Source: Microcaldota archaeon
Lineage (GTDB): Archaea; Micrarchaeota; Micrarchaeia; Micrarchaeales; Micrarchaeaceae
DNA length: 10,123 nt
Direction of reading: 5' to 3'
Assembly: GCA_021851535.1 (NCBI GenBank)
Contig: JAJZDT010000118.1
Coordinates: 1 to 10,123, forward strand
Shown in pieces: positions 1 to 5,114 of the stretch (positions within the stretch are counted from its first letter, which is position 1; the number at the start of each line of letters is the position of its first letter). The position numbers and the translations under genes are program-made. The notes under the pieces are model-generated. The model ran no database searches. It saw only the letters and a program-made list of their open reading frames with translations, and was not told the DNA's origin.

Positions 1-100
1 TAGCAAAGTCTGGTTTGGCTGCTTTGGGCCACAGAAAAATGCGCAGGACTTAAGATCCTGTGGTCTAGCACCTTCGTGAGTTCGAATCTCACCCCCTGCA
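1..100 (+). tRNA. tRNA-Leu (anticodon UAA), 5' end outside window, with apparent D-loop intron
   Basis: The anticodon arm is CAGGA (44-48), loop CTTAAGA (49-55), TCCTG (56-60). The anticodon TAA at 51-53 reads UUA, so leucine. The T arm is GTGAG (76-80), loop TTCGAAT (81-87), CTCAC (88-92). The acceptor 3' strand is CCCCTGC (93-99) with discriminator A100, as in leucine tRNAs; CCA is not encoded. A long variable arm (61-75, stem GGT/ACC) makes it class II. The window opens at tRNA positions 8-9 (TA), so the 5' acceptor strand, predicted GCAGGGG, lies just upstream. The D stem is GCA (3-5) with TGC (40-42), but 34 nt separate the arms instead of about 11-13. The excess is best explained by an intron (separate entry). 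A second TGC at 20-22 could also pair with GCA, which would place the insertion after the D arm instead. Confidence 0.9.
15..37 (+). other. putative 23-nt tRNA intron in the D-loop (position 20/21)
   Basis: A relaxed bulge-helix-bulge can be drawn: central 4-bp helix TCTG (9-12)/CAGA (32-35), 3-nt bulge GTT (13-15), intron helix TGGC (16-19)/GCCA (28-31), 8-nt loop (20-27). On the 3' side AAA (36-38) precedes the D-stem strand. Cutting both bulges between their second and third bases removes 15-37. The product has D-loop AAGTCTGGTAA, with G18-G19 at 12-13 and A21 at 38, matching an archaeal tRNA-Leu. The outer side is an internal loop rather than a clean 3-nt bulge, so the motif is incomplete. 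The exact ends are uncertain by a few bases because of the A-run at 35-39. Confidence 0.55.
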
Positions 101-123
101 CTTCTTGCAAAACAAAATTTAAA

Positions 124-130
124 TTTTTTT
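124..130 (+). terminator. T-run downstream of the tRNA
   Basis: Seven consecutive T's start 24 nt after the tRNA discriminator base, with no hairpin before them. Oligo-T is the usual archaeal termination signal, so this probably ends the tRNA transcript. Confidence 0.5.
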
Positions 131-132
131 GA

Positions 133-160
133 TTTAAAAAATATGTATTATATTTTTAAA
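133..160 (+). promoter_or_regulatory. AT-rich promoter region of the HD hydrolase gene
   Basis: TATA-like elements TTTAAAAAATAT (133-144) and TTATATTTTTAAA (148-160) lie 40-65 nt before the chosen ATG at 201. A start site about 25 nt downstream would leave a short leader containing the GTGAT ribosome binding site. Which element is used cannot be told. Confidence 0.4.
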
Positions 161-189
161 CTTGAATTTTTCATTTCCATTTATGTTTT

Positions 190-194
190 GTGAT
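190..194 (+). promoter_or_regulatory. ribosome binding site that picks the ATG at 201
   Basis: GTGAT matches the 3' half of the archaeal Shine-Dalgarno consensus (GGAGGTGAT) and ends 6 nt before ATG 201. It lies inside the reading frame of the upstream candidates (TTG 162, ATG 183), so it favours 201 as the true start. Confidence 0.5.
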
Positions 195-200
195 GATTGT

Positions 201-851
201 ATGAATAAGAAAGATGTGATAAAAAAGACTGCCGATTTTGTTAAGAAAAAATTAGATAATGAGGCGTCAGGGCATGACTGGTGGCATGTTTATCTTGTAT
301 GGCAACTATCTAAAAAAATAGGAAACAAAGAAAAGGCAGATATGTTCGTTGTAGAACTGGCTGCACTTTTACATGATATTGCTGATTGGAAATTCAATAA
401 GGGTGACGAAAGCATCGGAGCTAGGGTTGCAAGTGAATGGTTAAACAAATTGCATGTAGAAAAACATGTAATAGAACAGGTAAGTTATATTGTTGGAAAC
501 GTATCATTTAAGGGAGCTGGAGTAGATCATACAATGAAAACATTAGAAGGAAGAGTTGTATGGGATTCTGATAAAATGGATATTGGAGCAATAGGTATAG
601 CTAGAACATTTGCATATGGGGGTTATAGGGGAAGACCTATATATGATCCAAGAATAAAACCAAAATTACATAAGAATTTTGAAGAGTATAAAAAAAGCAG
701 TAACCCATCGATAAACCATTTTTATGAGAAAATATTGTTGTTAAAGGACAAAATGCAAACAAAAACAGGAAGAAAAATGGCGATACACAGAGATAAATTT
801 CTTAGAACTTTCTTAAAAGAGTTTTTCGATGAATGGAATGGACTTAAGTAA
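201..851 (+). CDS. HD-domain phosphohydrolase, YpgQ/YedJ-like
   Basis: This is a cytoplasmic 216-aa HD-superfamily metal-dependent phosphohydrolase. Metal ligands are visible in order: H29 in the motif SGHDWWH (23-29), H58-D59 in LLHDIADW, and D124 in VVWDSDKMD. The segment GAIGIARTF (129-137) is typical of the subfamily that includes Bacillus YpgQ and E. coli YedJ. YpgQ has been reported as a nucleotide pyrophosphohydrolase, but the substrate here cannot be read from sequence. The frame is open further upstream (TTG 162, ATG 183). I start at ATG 201 because a GTGAT site precedes it and because family members begin close to this helix. The gene converges with the next gene on the opposite strand, with only 24 nt between the stop codons. 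There is no partner gene to hint at a pathway. Confidence 0.85.
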   Translation: MNKKDVIKKTADFVKKKLDNEASGHDWWHVYLVWQLSKKIGNKEKADMFVVELAALLHDIADWKFNKGDESIGARVASEWLNKLHVEKHVIEQVSYIVGNVSFKGAGVDHTMKTLEGRVVWDSDKMDIGAIGIARTFAYGGYRGRPIYDPRIKPKLHKNFEEYKKSSNPSINHFYEKILLLKDKMQTKTGRKMAIHRDKFLRTFLKEFFDEWNGLK

Positions 852-875
852 AGTATGCTGTTAGCTAATTCTTTC

Positions 876-1700
876 TTATTGCGTTAAAAATTCTGTTTCC
901 TCTTCCGCTTCCATAGAATGTATTCTTTGGAATGTCTTTTCGCGCTTGCTGTTTTGATAACCAATAATTGGTGTATAGTTTACCATTCTTTTTAATGGTA
1001 TGTTGACCTTAAGAGTCAAACGATGGTAAAATTCCTCTACAAGCAATGCAGTTTTTCTAATAGAAGTTGATAATTCATCCAAAGCATCCAGCATTTTACC
1101 GCTATTATCCGCCTTTTTGCTTATTGCCGCTTTTAAAAGAGCTCCTGACGCTTCACGTACCACAATTGTGCCGGTTATTGCATTTATTACAGAATTTAAT
1201 ACCTCTGATTTAAACGTATTCTCATTATCATAAGAGCTGCGTCTAAGCAAAACATTACCATTTTTGTTATATGAACCTATTGTTCTTATATTCTCCTTTT
1301 TAGTTTTAACATAATTTTTTGTGTATTTTACGTGTGTTCCAGATCTATGACGATGTATAAAAACATGTAAATTGTGTATTGTTGGTATTATTGCCCCAGT
1401 ATAATCACCAGTTCCGCTCTCAACATACTCTTCTAATTTATGTCTCAATTTGTTAAGTTCATAACATACCGTTTCATTCATTTTTGCAAAATCAGCATCG
1501 GTAAATAGTATTACAGGTTCAATATTTTCATATCCTTTTGAAAGAATAGGTTTATTTGAATCCGCCATTATCTTTGAAACGTCATTAATATATCTAATAA
1601 TCAGTTCTTCAGATTTCTTTGATATATAGCTTCCTTGAGAGCCAAGACCCCACACTGTTGAATTGTCATGATTTGGTATTGATTTAAAATTAAAATCCAT
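876..1700 (-). CDS. uncharacterised 274-aa soluble protein
   Basis: I do not recognise this protein. It has no signal peptide or membrane segment, one cysteine (C79), and is rich in Lys, Asn and Ser. Two regions stand out. A His-rich stretch at 109-123 (H109, H112, H116, H118, H123; core VFIHRHRSGTH) follows a glycine-rich turn SGTGDYTG (95-102) and could bind metal or nucleic acid. The C-terminal half (about 163-228) is predicted by eye to be long helices. The tail (265-274) is acidic, EAEEETE. It has its own TATA-like promoter and an ATG with a weak AAAGGT upstream, and looks monocistronic: the next gene on this strand, RIO1, ends 180 bp upstream. Codon use resembles its neighbours, so it is probably a real, perhaps lineage-specific gene. 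I assign no function. Confidence 0.8.
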   Translation of the reverse strand: MDFNFKSIPNHDNSTVWGLGSQGSYISKKSEELIIRYINDVSKIMADSNKPILSKGYENIEPVILFTDADFAKMNETVCYELNKLRHKLEEYVESGTGDYTGAIIPTIHNLHVFIHRHRSGTHVKYTKNYVKTKKENIRTIGSYNKNGNVLLRRSSYDNENTFKSEVLNSVINAITGTIVVREASGALLKAAISKKADNSGKMLDALDELSTSIRKTALLVEEFYHRLTLKVNIPLKRMVNYTPIIGYQNSKREKTFQRIHSMEAEEETEFLTQ

Positions 1701-1737
1701 TATAAAACCTTTTAATAAATAGGATAATGAGATTAAA

Positions 1738-1750
1738 CTAATATAAATAC
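1738..1750 (-). promoter_or_regulatory. TATA box for the 274-aa protein gene
   Basis: On the minus strand GTATTTATATTAG lies about 40-50 nt before the ATG at 1700. A start site about 25 nt downstream would give a leader of roughly 18-20 nt. Confidence 0.5.
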
Positions 1751-1752
1751 TT

Positions 1753-1829
1753 TTTGATTGGTATTAATTTGCGGCTAAAACATCTAAAATATGCTAAATT
1801 CTTTATTTATTTGCATTATTCCAATCAAA
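1753..1829 (-). repeat. 9-bp inverted repeat upstream of the 274-aa protein promoter
   Basis: TTTGATTGG (1753-1761) is the exact reverse complement of CCAATCAAA (1821-1829), separated by 59 nt. The inner arm abuts the TATA box at 1738-1750, in the usual place of the BRE or an activator site. It may be a pair of protein-binding half-sites. The spacer contains nothing I can recognise except AT-rich sequence that must also hold the end of the RIO1 transcript. Confidence 0.4.
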
Positions 1830-1880
1830 TATTTTCCCGATGATAATTCCAAAAATATTTGTTTTTAATTAGAGGATATT

Positions 1881-2666
1881 TCATCGTTTATCTCTTATGC
1901 GTATTATATCTTCATATATTAATTCTGCATCAAGATTTATACTATACACTTTATAAAAGTAGTTTAACACATTTATTACATCGCGCTTTAAAAAAGCCCT
2001 TGCATTGGGATGCCTTGTCGATACGGCCTGCCCCATATCTATTATATACGGGGTTTTATCCTTTAACAATATATTATATTCACTTAAATCTGCATGGACA
2101 AGCTTTGCATTATATAATTTTTTGATATCCACTATTATTTGATTTAATATTTTATTTGCATCATCATATTCAAGTGGCACGTCTTTAAGCTTCTTTGCTA
2201 TCTGATCCCCAGAACCTATTAATTCCATTGCAAGAATGTTATAGTCGAACATGTAAGGCTTTGGAACATGTATGCCGCTATCATACGCAATTTGCAAATT
2301 ACCGAATTCTTTTTTGCACCAAACACGTATTATAGCAAATTTACCGCTGTATCTTCTTTTAAACCTCGGATCCCCTATTATATAATCCTGCATATTCAAA
2401 AATGAGGAGCTTCCAATTCTAAAAAATTTTAATATGACATTCTCATTACCCATAACTGTTTCGGATTCACCAGCACTTGCAATATAAACATCAGACTCCT
2501 TTCCTCTAGCTACGATAAACCCCAATTTTGATATTATACCCTTATTATAAAACTTACTGAGACGTCGCATCGTATCTACGTCGAGTGCTGCCTCATCAAT
2601 CCTCTTATCCTTTAATAAATGTATATCTCTATCGGGCCTTTTTCTTTTATTTACTTTCCTAGACAT
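1881..2666 (-). CDS. rio1: RIO1-family atypical serine kinase/ATPase
   Basis: This is a cytoplasmic 261-aa kinase of the RIO1 family, which acts in late maturation of the small ribosomal subunit. Residues 1-45 form a basic N-terminal region with helix. The kinase core runs from about 47 to 240. It has an ATP loop VARGKESDVY (52-61; family consensus STGKEA-VY), likely catalytic lysine K80 in VILKFFR, the RIO-specific segment SSSFLNMQDYIIGDPRF (86-102), hinge MELIGSGD (147-154), catalytic loop HADLSEYN (191-198) with D193 and N198, and metal-binding D210 in IIDMGQAV. All key residues are intact and the length is normal for an archaeal Rio1. ATG 2666 lies about 30 nt from a TATA box, which suggests a leaderless or nearly leaderless transcript. 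The usual archaeal neighbours (aIF1A, KH protein) are absent; DUF981 lies upstream. Confidence 0.93.
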   Translation of the reverse strand: MSRKVNKRKRPDRDIHLLKDKRIDEAALDVDTMRRLSKFYNKGIISKLGFIVARGKESDVYIASAGESETVMGNENVILKFFRIGSSSFLNMQDYIIGDPRFKRRYSGKFAIIRVWCKKEFGNLQIAYDSGIHVPKPYMFDYNILAMELIGSGDQIAKKLKDVPLEYDDANKILNQIIVDIKKLYNAKLVHADLSEYNILLKDKTPYIIDMGQAVSTRHPNARAFLKRDVINVLNYFYKVYSINLDAELIYEDIIRIRDKR

Positions 2667-2691
2667 TGAAACATATGAATTTCTTCAAAGA

Positions 2692-2700
2692 GAATATAAA
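2692..2700 (-). promoter_or_regulatory. TATA box of rio1
   Basis: On the minus strand TTTATATTC lies about 30 nt before the rio1 ATG. Its upstream end sits in the left arm of the hairpin at 2696-2726, so anything that binds or folds that palindrome could affect this promoter. Confidence 0.45.
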
Positions 2701-2726
2701 TGCCTTCATATTACCAAGGCATTTAT
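2696..2726 (-). repeat. 11-bp perfect hairpin between DUF981 gene and rio1
   Basis: ATAAATGCCTT (2696-2706) and AAGGCATTTAT (2716-2726) are perfectly complementary, with a 9-nt loop. The stem includes the stop codon of the DUF981 gene (2723-2725) and overlaps the rio1 TATA box. It could be a terminator or 3'-end stabilising hairpin for DUF981, or a palindromic operator for rio1. The downstream sequence is only moderately U-rich, so classical intrinsic termination is not assured. Confidence 0.6.
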
Positions 2727-3340
2727 GGAGCACTTAATAAATGCGCTGGTATTGCGACTATACCCACATAACCGGCAAGAAGACTACCGAATAGCAATAG
2801 CACCCAAAAGATTAAAAGAAATAGAGACCAACCTACCCATACGCTTTTCTGCATGCCAGGGAGTCGTTCTATAATTAATGACACAGGATATGCACATACG
2901 CCCGCAAGCCCATATAAGAAATACATTATCAAAAGTGCTATAGGAGCGCTAGTTAGACCTAAGTTATATCCAACAATACCATATATTATAACCATTATTC
3001 CGACGAGAAGTGCAAAAAATCCAACAAAACTAAATTTGGTCTTAAATTTTATTGAGGCAACAAATGCGGCTATCACTAAACCAAAAGATATGAATGGGTC
3101 ATAGAATAAAATATTGTAGCTTCCTGGAAGAGGCCAATTAAACTGCCCCCAAAGACCACCAACTATCATATATAAGGCAATCATAAATAAGGGCACGGCA
3201 GCGGAATTTAATTGTAATGAAAATTCCTTCTTCTTTTTTCTATAATCAAGATATATTGTAAATATTAAATAAAGGAGCATAAATCCAGCAAAGCTTATCA
3301 TAAAAAGCGAATATGCCAAGTTATCTATAAAAACTGCCAT
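2723..3340 (-). CDS. DUF981-family membrane protein
   Basis: This is a 205-aa integral membrane protein. Hydrophobic segments fall at about 8-29, 47-63, 82-97, 104-124, 131-156 and 166-194, so about six helices. The first loop is strongly basic (YRKKKKE, 33-39), which places it inside by the positive-inside rule. The segment WPLPGSYNILFYDPF (69-83) is the hallmark I associate with DUF981, a family of about 200-aa archaeal and bacterial membrane proteins of unknown function. The conserved Trp/Pro/Gly/Asp set lies between the second and third helices. It is followed on the same strand by rio1 after 56 nt, with a hairpin between, so co-transcription is doubtful. It is divergent from the AhpD-like gene. 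No transport or enzyme signature is visible. Confidence 0.8.
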   Translation of the reverse strand: MAVFIDNLAYSLFMISFAGFMLLYLIFTIYLDYRKKKKEFSLQLNSAAVPLFMIALYMIVGGLWGQFNWPLPGSYNILFYDPFISFGLVIAAFVASIKFKTKFSFVGFFALLVGIMVIIYGIVGYNLGLTSAPIALLIMYFLYGLAGVCAYPVSLIIERLPGMQKSVWVGWSLFLLIFWVLLLFGSLLAGYVGIVAIPAHLLSAP

Positions 3341-3370
3341 ATTGATACCATTCTAATATGTAAAATTAGA

Positions 3371-3381
3371 TTTTTATATGC
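3371..3381 (-). promoter_or_regulatory. TATA box of the DUF981 gene
   Basis: The minus strand reads CATATAAAAATC about 30-40 nt before the ATG at 3340. A 6-bp inverted repeat TCTAAT (3352-3357)/ATTAGA (3365-3370) sits between the box and the start codon, at the likely transcription start. Confidence 0.45.
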
Positions 3382-3406
3382 TTTAGTATTATTATGGGAA
3401 GTGCTC

Positions 3407-3416
3407 AACTTAAGTT
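3407..3416 (+). repeat. 10-bp palindrome upstream of the AhpD-like gene
   Basis: AACTTAAGTT is a perfect palindrome in the divergent promoter region, directly followed by the T/A-rich stretch that could serve as TATA box (TTTTTTAAAATAAT, about 3415-3428). It may be an operator, but short palindromes are common by chance in AT-rich DNA. Confidence 0.3.
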
Positions 3417-3437
3417 TTTTAAAATAATATTATATAT

Positions 3438-3441
3438 GGTG
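3438..3441 (+). promoter_or_regulatory. ribosome binding site of the AhpD-like gene
   Basis: GGTG ends 5 nt before ATG 3447. This supports that start, and shows that the gene has a leader rather than being leaderless. Confidence 0.5.
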
Positions 3442-3446
3442 CTAAT

Positions 3447-3788
3447 ATGAAAGAGGATATGAAGGGGTTTTTAGAGGAATTTAATGAATCTGTTGGAAAG
3501 TGGCAAAAAAATAGCCCATCACAATTAAACAAATTTATGGCACTACTCAATGAAATAGAAAAACCAAGCGCATTAGATACTAAAACAAAAGAGCTAATTG
3601 CAATATCCTTATCTGTCATATCACATTGTAAGTGGTGCATAGCATTCCACGTAAAGGCGGCTTTTGACTCTAAAGCAACAAAAGATGAGATTAGAGATGC
3701 GGGATGGGTTGCAGTCCTAATGGGCGGAGGACCGGCATTAGCTTATAATCAATTAGTTGAGGATGCGATAGAGGATTTTGGCACATAA
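3447..3788 (+). CDS. carboxymuconolactone decarboxylase/AhpD-like protein
   Basis: This is a small (113 aa) soluble all-helical protein of the CMD/AhpD family (PF02627). The active-site motif is complete: C61-x-x-C64-x-x-x-H68 in HCKWCIAFH (60-68), with the upstream glutamate E49 in TKELIAIS that serves in the AhpD proton relay. MGGGPAL (92-98) begins the last conserved helix. The family divides into true decarboxylases and thiol peroxidases or disulfide reductases. The intact CxxC favours a redox role, but no AhpC-like peroxiredoxin lies nearby. Single-domain forms of about 110 aa usually oligomerise (trimers or hexamers). The gene is monocistronic, with GGTG 5 nt before its ATG, and is divergent from the DUF981 gene. 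Substrate unknown. Confidence 0.9.
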   Translation: MKEDMKGFLEEFNESVGKWQKNSPSQLNKFMALLNEIEKPSALDTKTKELIAISLSVISHCKWCIAFHVKAAFDSKATKDEIRDAGWVAVLMGGGPALAYNQLVEDAIEDFGT

Positions 3789-3828
3789 AATCGGACTAGT
3801 AGGGCAATAGCATTTAAACATAGCGGGC

Positions 3829-3907
3829 GTTAGATATATACGCAGCGGATACGTTCGAATTTATAAAGTTTTCTTTCCAAATAGTATCTAACATTTAGTG
3901 GTAGATA
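3829..3907 (+). repeat. three copies of a GTTAGATA-like half-site around the secFD TATA box
   Basis: GTTAGATA (3829-3836) and its exact reverse complement TATCTAAC (3885-3892) are centred on about 3860.5, at the TATA box. A third, imperfect copy GGTAGATA (3900-3907) can pair with TATCTAAC, with one mismatch and a 7-nt loop. A further hairpin, GTGGT (3898-3902)/GCCAC (3911-3915), competes with that pairing. This may be operator half-sites or alternative leader structures. Confidence 0.4.
3860..3868 (+). promoter_or_regulatory. TATA box of the secF-secD-nmd3 operon
   Basis: TTTATAAAG is the best TATA box in the 171-bp gap 3789-3959. A start about 25 nt downstream (near 3888) would give a leader of about 80 nt before ATG 3972, long for this compact genome. 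The AGGAG at 3922-3926 is too far (45 nt) to serve that ATG. Confidence 0.5.
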
Positions 3908-3971
3908 GTTGCCACCTTGATAGGAGCTTGTTATTCTAGCAATATCACATATTAAACAATTGACTGATTTA

Positions 3972-5114
3972 ATGAAAAATATATATGAAAGCAAACATTA
4001 CAAATTATTCGTTATTATACCAATAGCATTGCTGCTAATCAGCCTCTATTTCATACCACATATACAACTTGATTCATCTCTTAGAGGAGGAATAACGGTC
4101 ACAGTACAATCTAATGCATCAATAAATATACAATCGATTACATCAAAAATAAATGCACAAATTCCTGGTGCACAGACATCAATAGAGAGTGCTCCTGGTG
4201 GCATTGCGATAACGATAGCAGATAATACAAGCCTATCTAACGCAAATAATTATTTGATATCGGCATATTCTGCATACAACAATTATAGTAATGCGGTTTT
4301 GGGCGTTTCTGAGACCGAAGCACTTATAAAAAGTCAGCCAACTAATAATACACTTCCAGGTATTTTGAATTCATATCAAAAAAACCAAAGTCTATCGCAA
4401 CAACAATTAAATACAGATATTAGTGGGGAATTTACAGCCTTATTACCATTCCAAACTAACATCACTGAAAATAAAAGCAGCCCATCAGATATGATAAATA
4501 GTGGTAATATCGCAATTAAATCGGCGAATAACCAATATGAAAATTATGTTGTTAGTACGCTCAAATCTATTATACCATTTAATACATATTCTTATCAGAC
4601 GGTCACCCCGACATTAGGTTCATACTTCTTAGGTCAATTGCAAGGAATAATAATAGCTGCGTTTATATTAGTAGCAATTGCAGTATTCATAGTATTTAGA
4701 ACTATAATACCTTCATTTGCTGTAGTTTTTGGCGCAGCTAATGATATATTAATAGCTCTTGGGGCGATGGGTTTATTTGGAATACCTTTAGGTGTAGCCT
4801 CGATAGGGGGATTGCTTATGCTTATAGGATATTCTATAGACACCGATGTATTATCCGCAATAAGAATATTAAAAAGACAGGAGCATACGCCAGAGTATCG
4901 TGCATTTGAATCTATGAAGACAGGAATAACCATAACAGCAACAGCATTACTAGTATTTGGAATACTTTTTGCAGTATCATATGCAAGCTTCATACAGACA
5001 TATTTTGAGATTGCAGGTGTTGTACTTGCAGGACTTGTTGGAGACGTAATAACCACATGGCTTGGTAATACAGTAATGGTGCTCTGGTACAAAAAAAAGA
5101 GGGAGCATAAATGA
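3972..5114 (+). CDS. secF: protein translocase subunit SecF
   Basis: SecF is one half of the archaeal SecDF complex, an RND-type membrane accessory of the SecYE translocon. Numbering is from ATG 3972 (380 aa). TM1 is at about 12-31, followed by the D-SSLRGG motif (34-40) at the start of the external domain. The external domain (about 40-215) is rich in Asn, Ser and Gln. Five more helices follow from about 220 to 375. SecF hallmarks are VFR (241-243), NDI (257-259) and IGYSIDTDV (285-293), with TGITITAT (317-324) and GDVITTW (357-363) beyond. It is longer than many archaeal SecFs because the external domain is enlarged. TTG 3960 would add four residues. I prefer the ATG, though neither has a clear ribosome binding site. 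Its stop overlaps the secD ATG by 4 nt (ATGA), and GGGAG at 5101-5105 serves secD, so the two are translationally coupled. Confidence 0.93.
   Translation: MKNIYESKHYKLFVIIPIALLLISLYFIPHIQLDSSLRGGITVTVQSNASINIQSITSKINAQIPGAQTSIESAPGGIAITIADNTSLSNANNYLISAYSAYNNYSNAVLGVSETEALIKSQPTNNTLPGILNSYQKNQSLSQQQLNTDISGEFTALLPFQTNITENKSSPSDMINSGNIAIKSANNQYENYVVSTLKSIIPFNTYSYQTVTPTLGSYFLGQLQGIIIAAFILVAIAVFIVFRTIIPSFAVVFGAANDILIALGAMGLFGIPLGVASIGGLLMLIGYSIDTDVLSAIRILKRQEHTPEYRAFESMKTGITITATALLVFGILFAVSYASFIQTYFEIAGVVLAGLVGDVITTWLGNTVMVLWYKKKREHK

Noticed and set aside
162..200. Longer HD hydrolase beginning at TTG 162 or ATG 183
   Set aside because: The extra residues do not resemble the family N-terminus, they overlap the promoter and leader, and a GTGAT site fits ATG 201 better.
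1859..2125. Open frame of 88 codons on the plus strand over the rio1 3' end
   Set aside because: It is antisense to the conserved RIO1 catalytic region, and its composition is that of a shadow.
3849..3865. tRNA-like T-loop GTTCGAAT in the gap before secF
   Set aside because: The flanking five bases (ATACG and TTATA) do not pair, and no anticodon or acceptor arm is found around it.
3898..3939. Possible 13-codon leader peptide starting at GTG 3898
   Set aside because: It has no ribosome binding site and no run of regulatory codons; such short frames are expected by chance.
4634..5092. Open frame of 152 codons on the minus strand inside secF
   Set aside because: It lies antisense to the conserved membrane part of secF and has low-complexity composition typical of a shadow frame.
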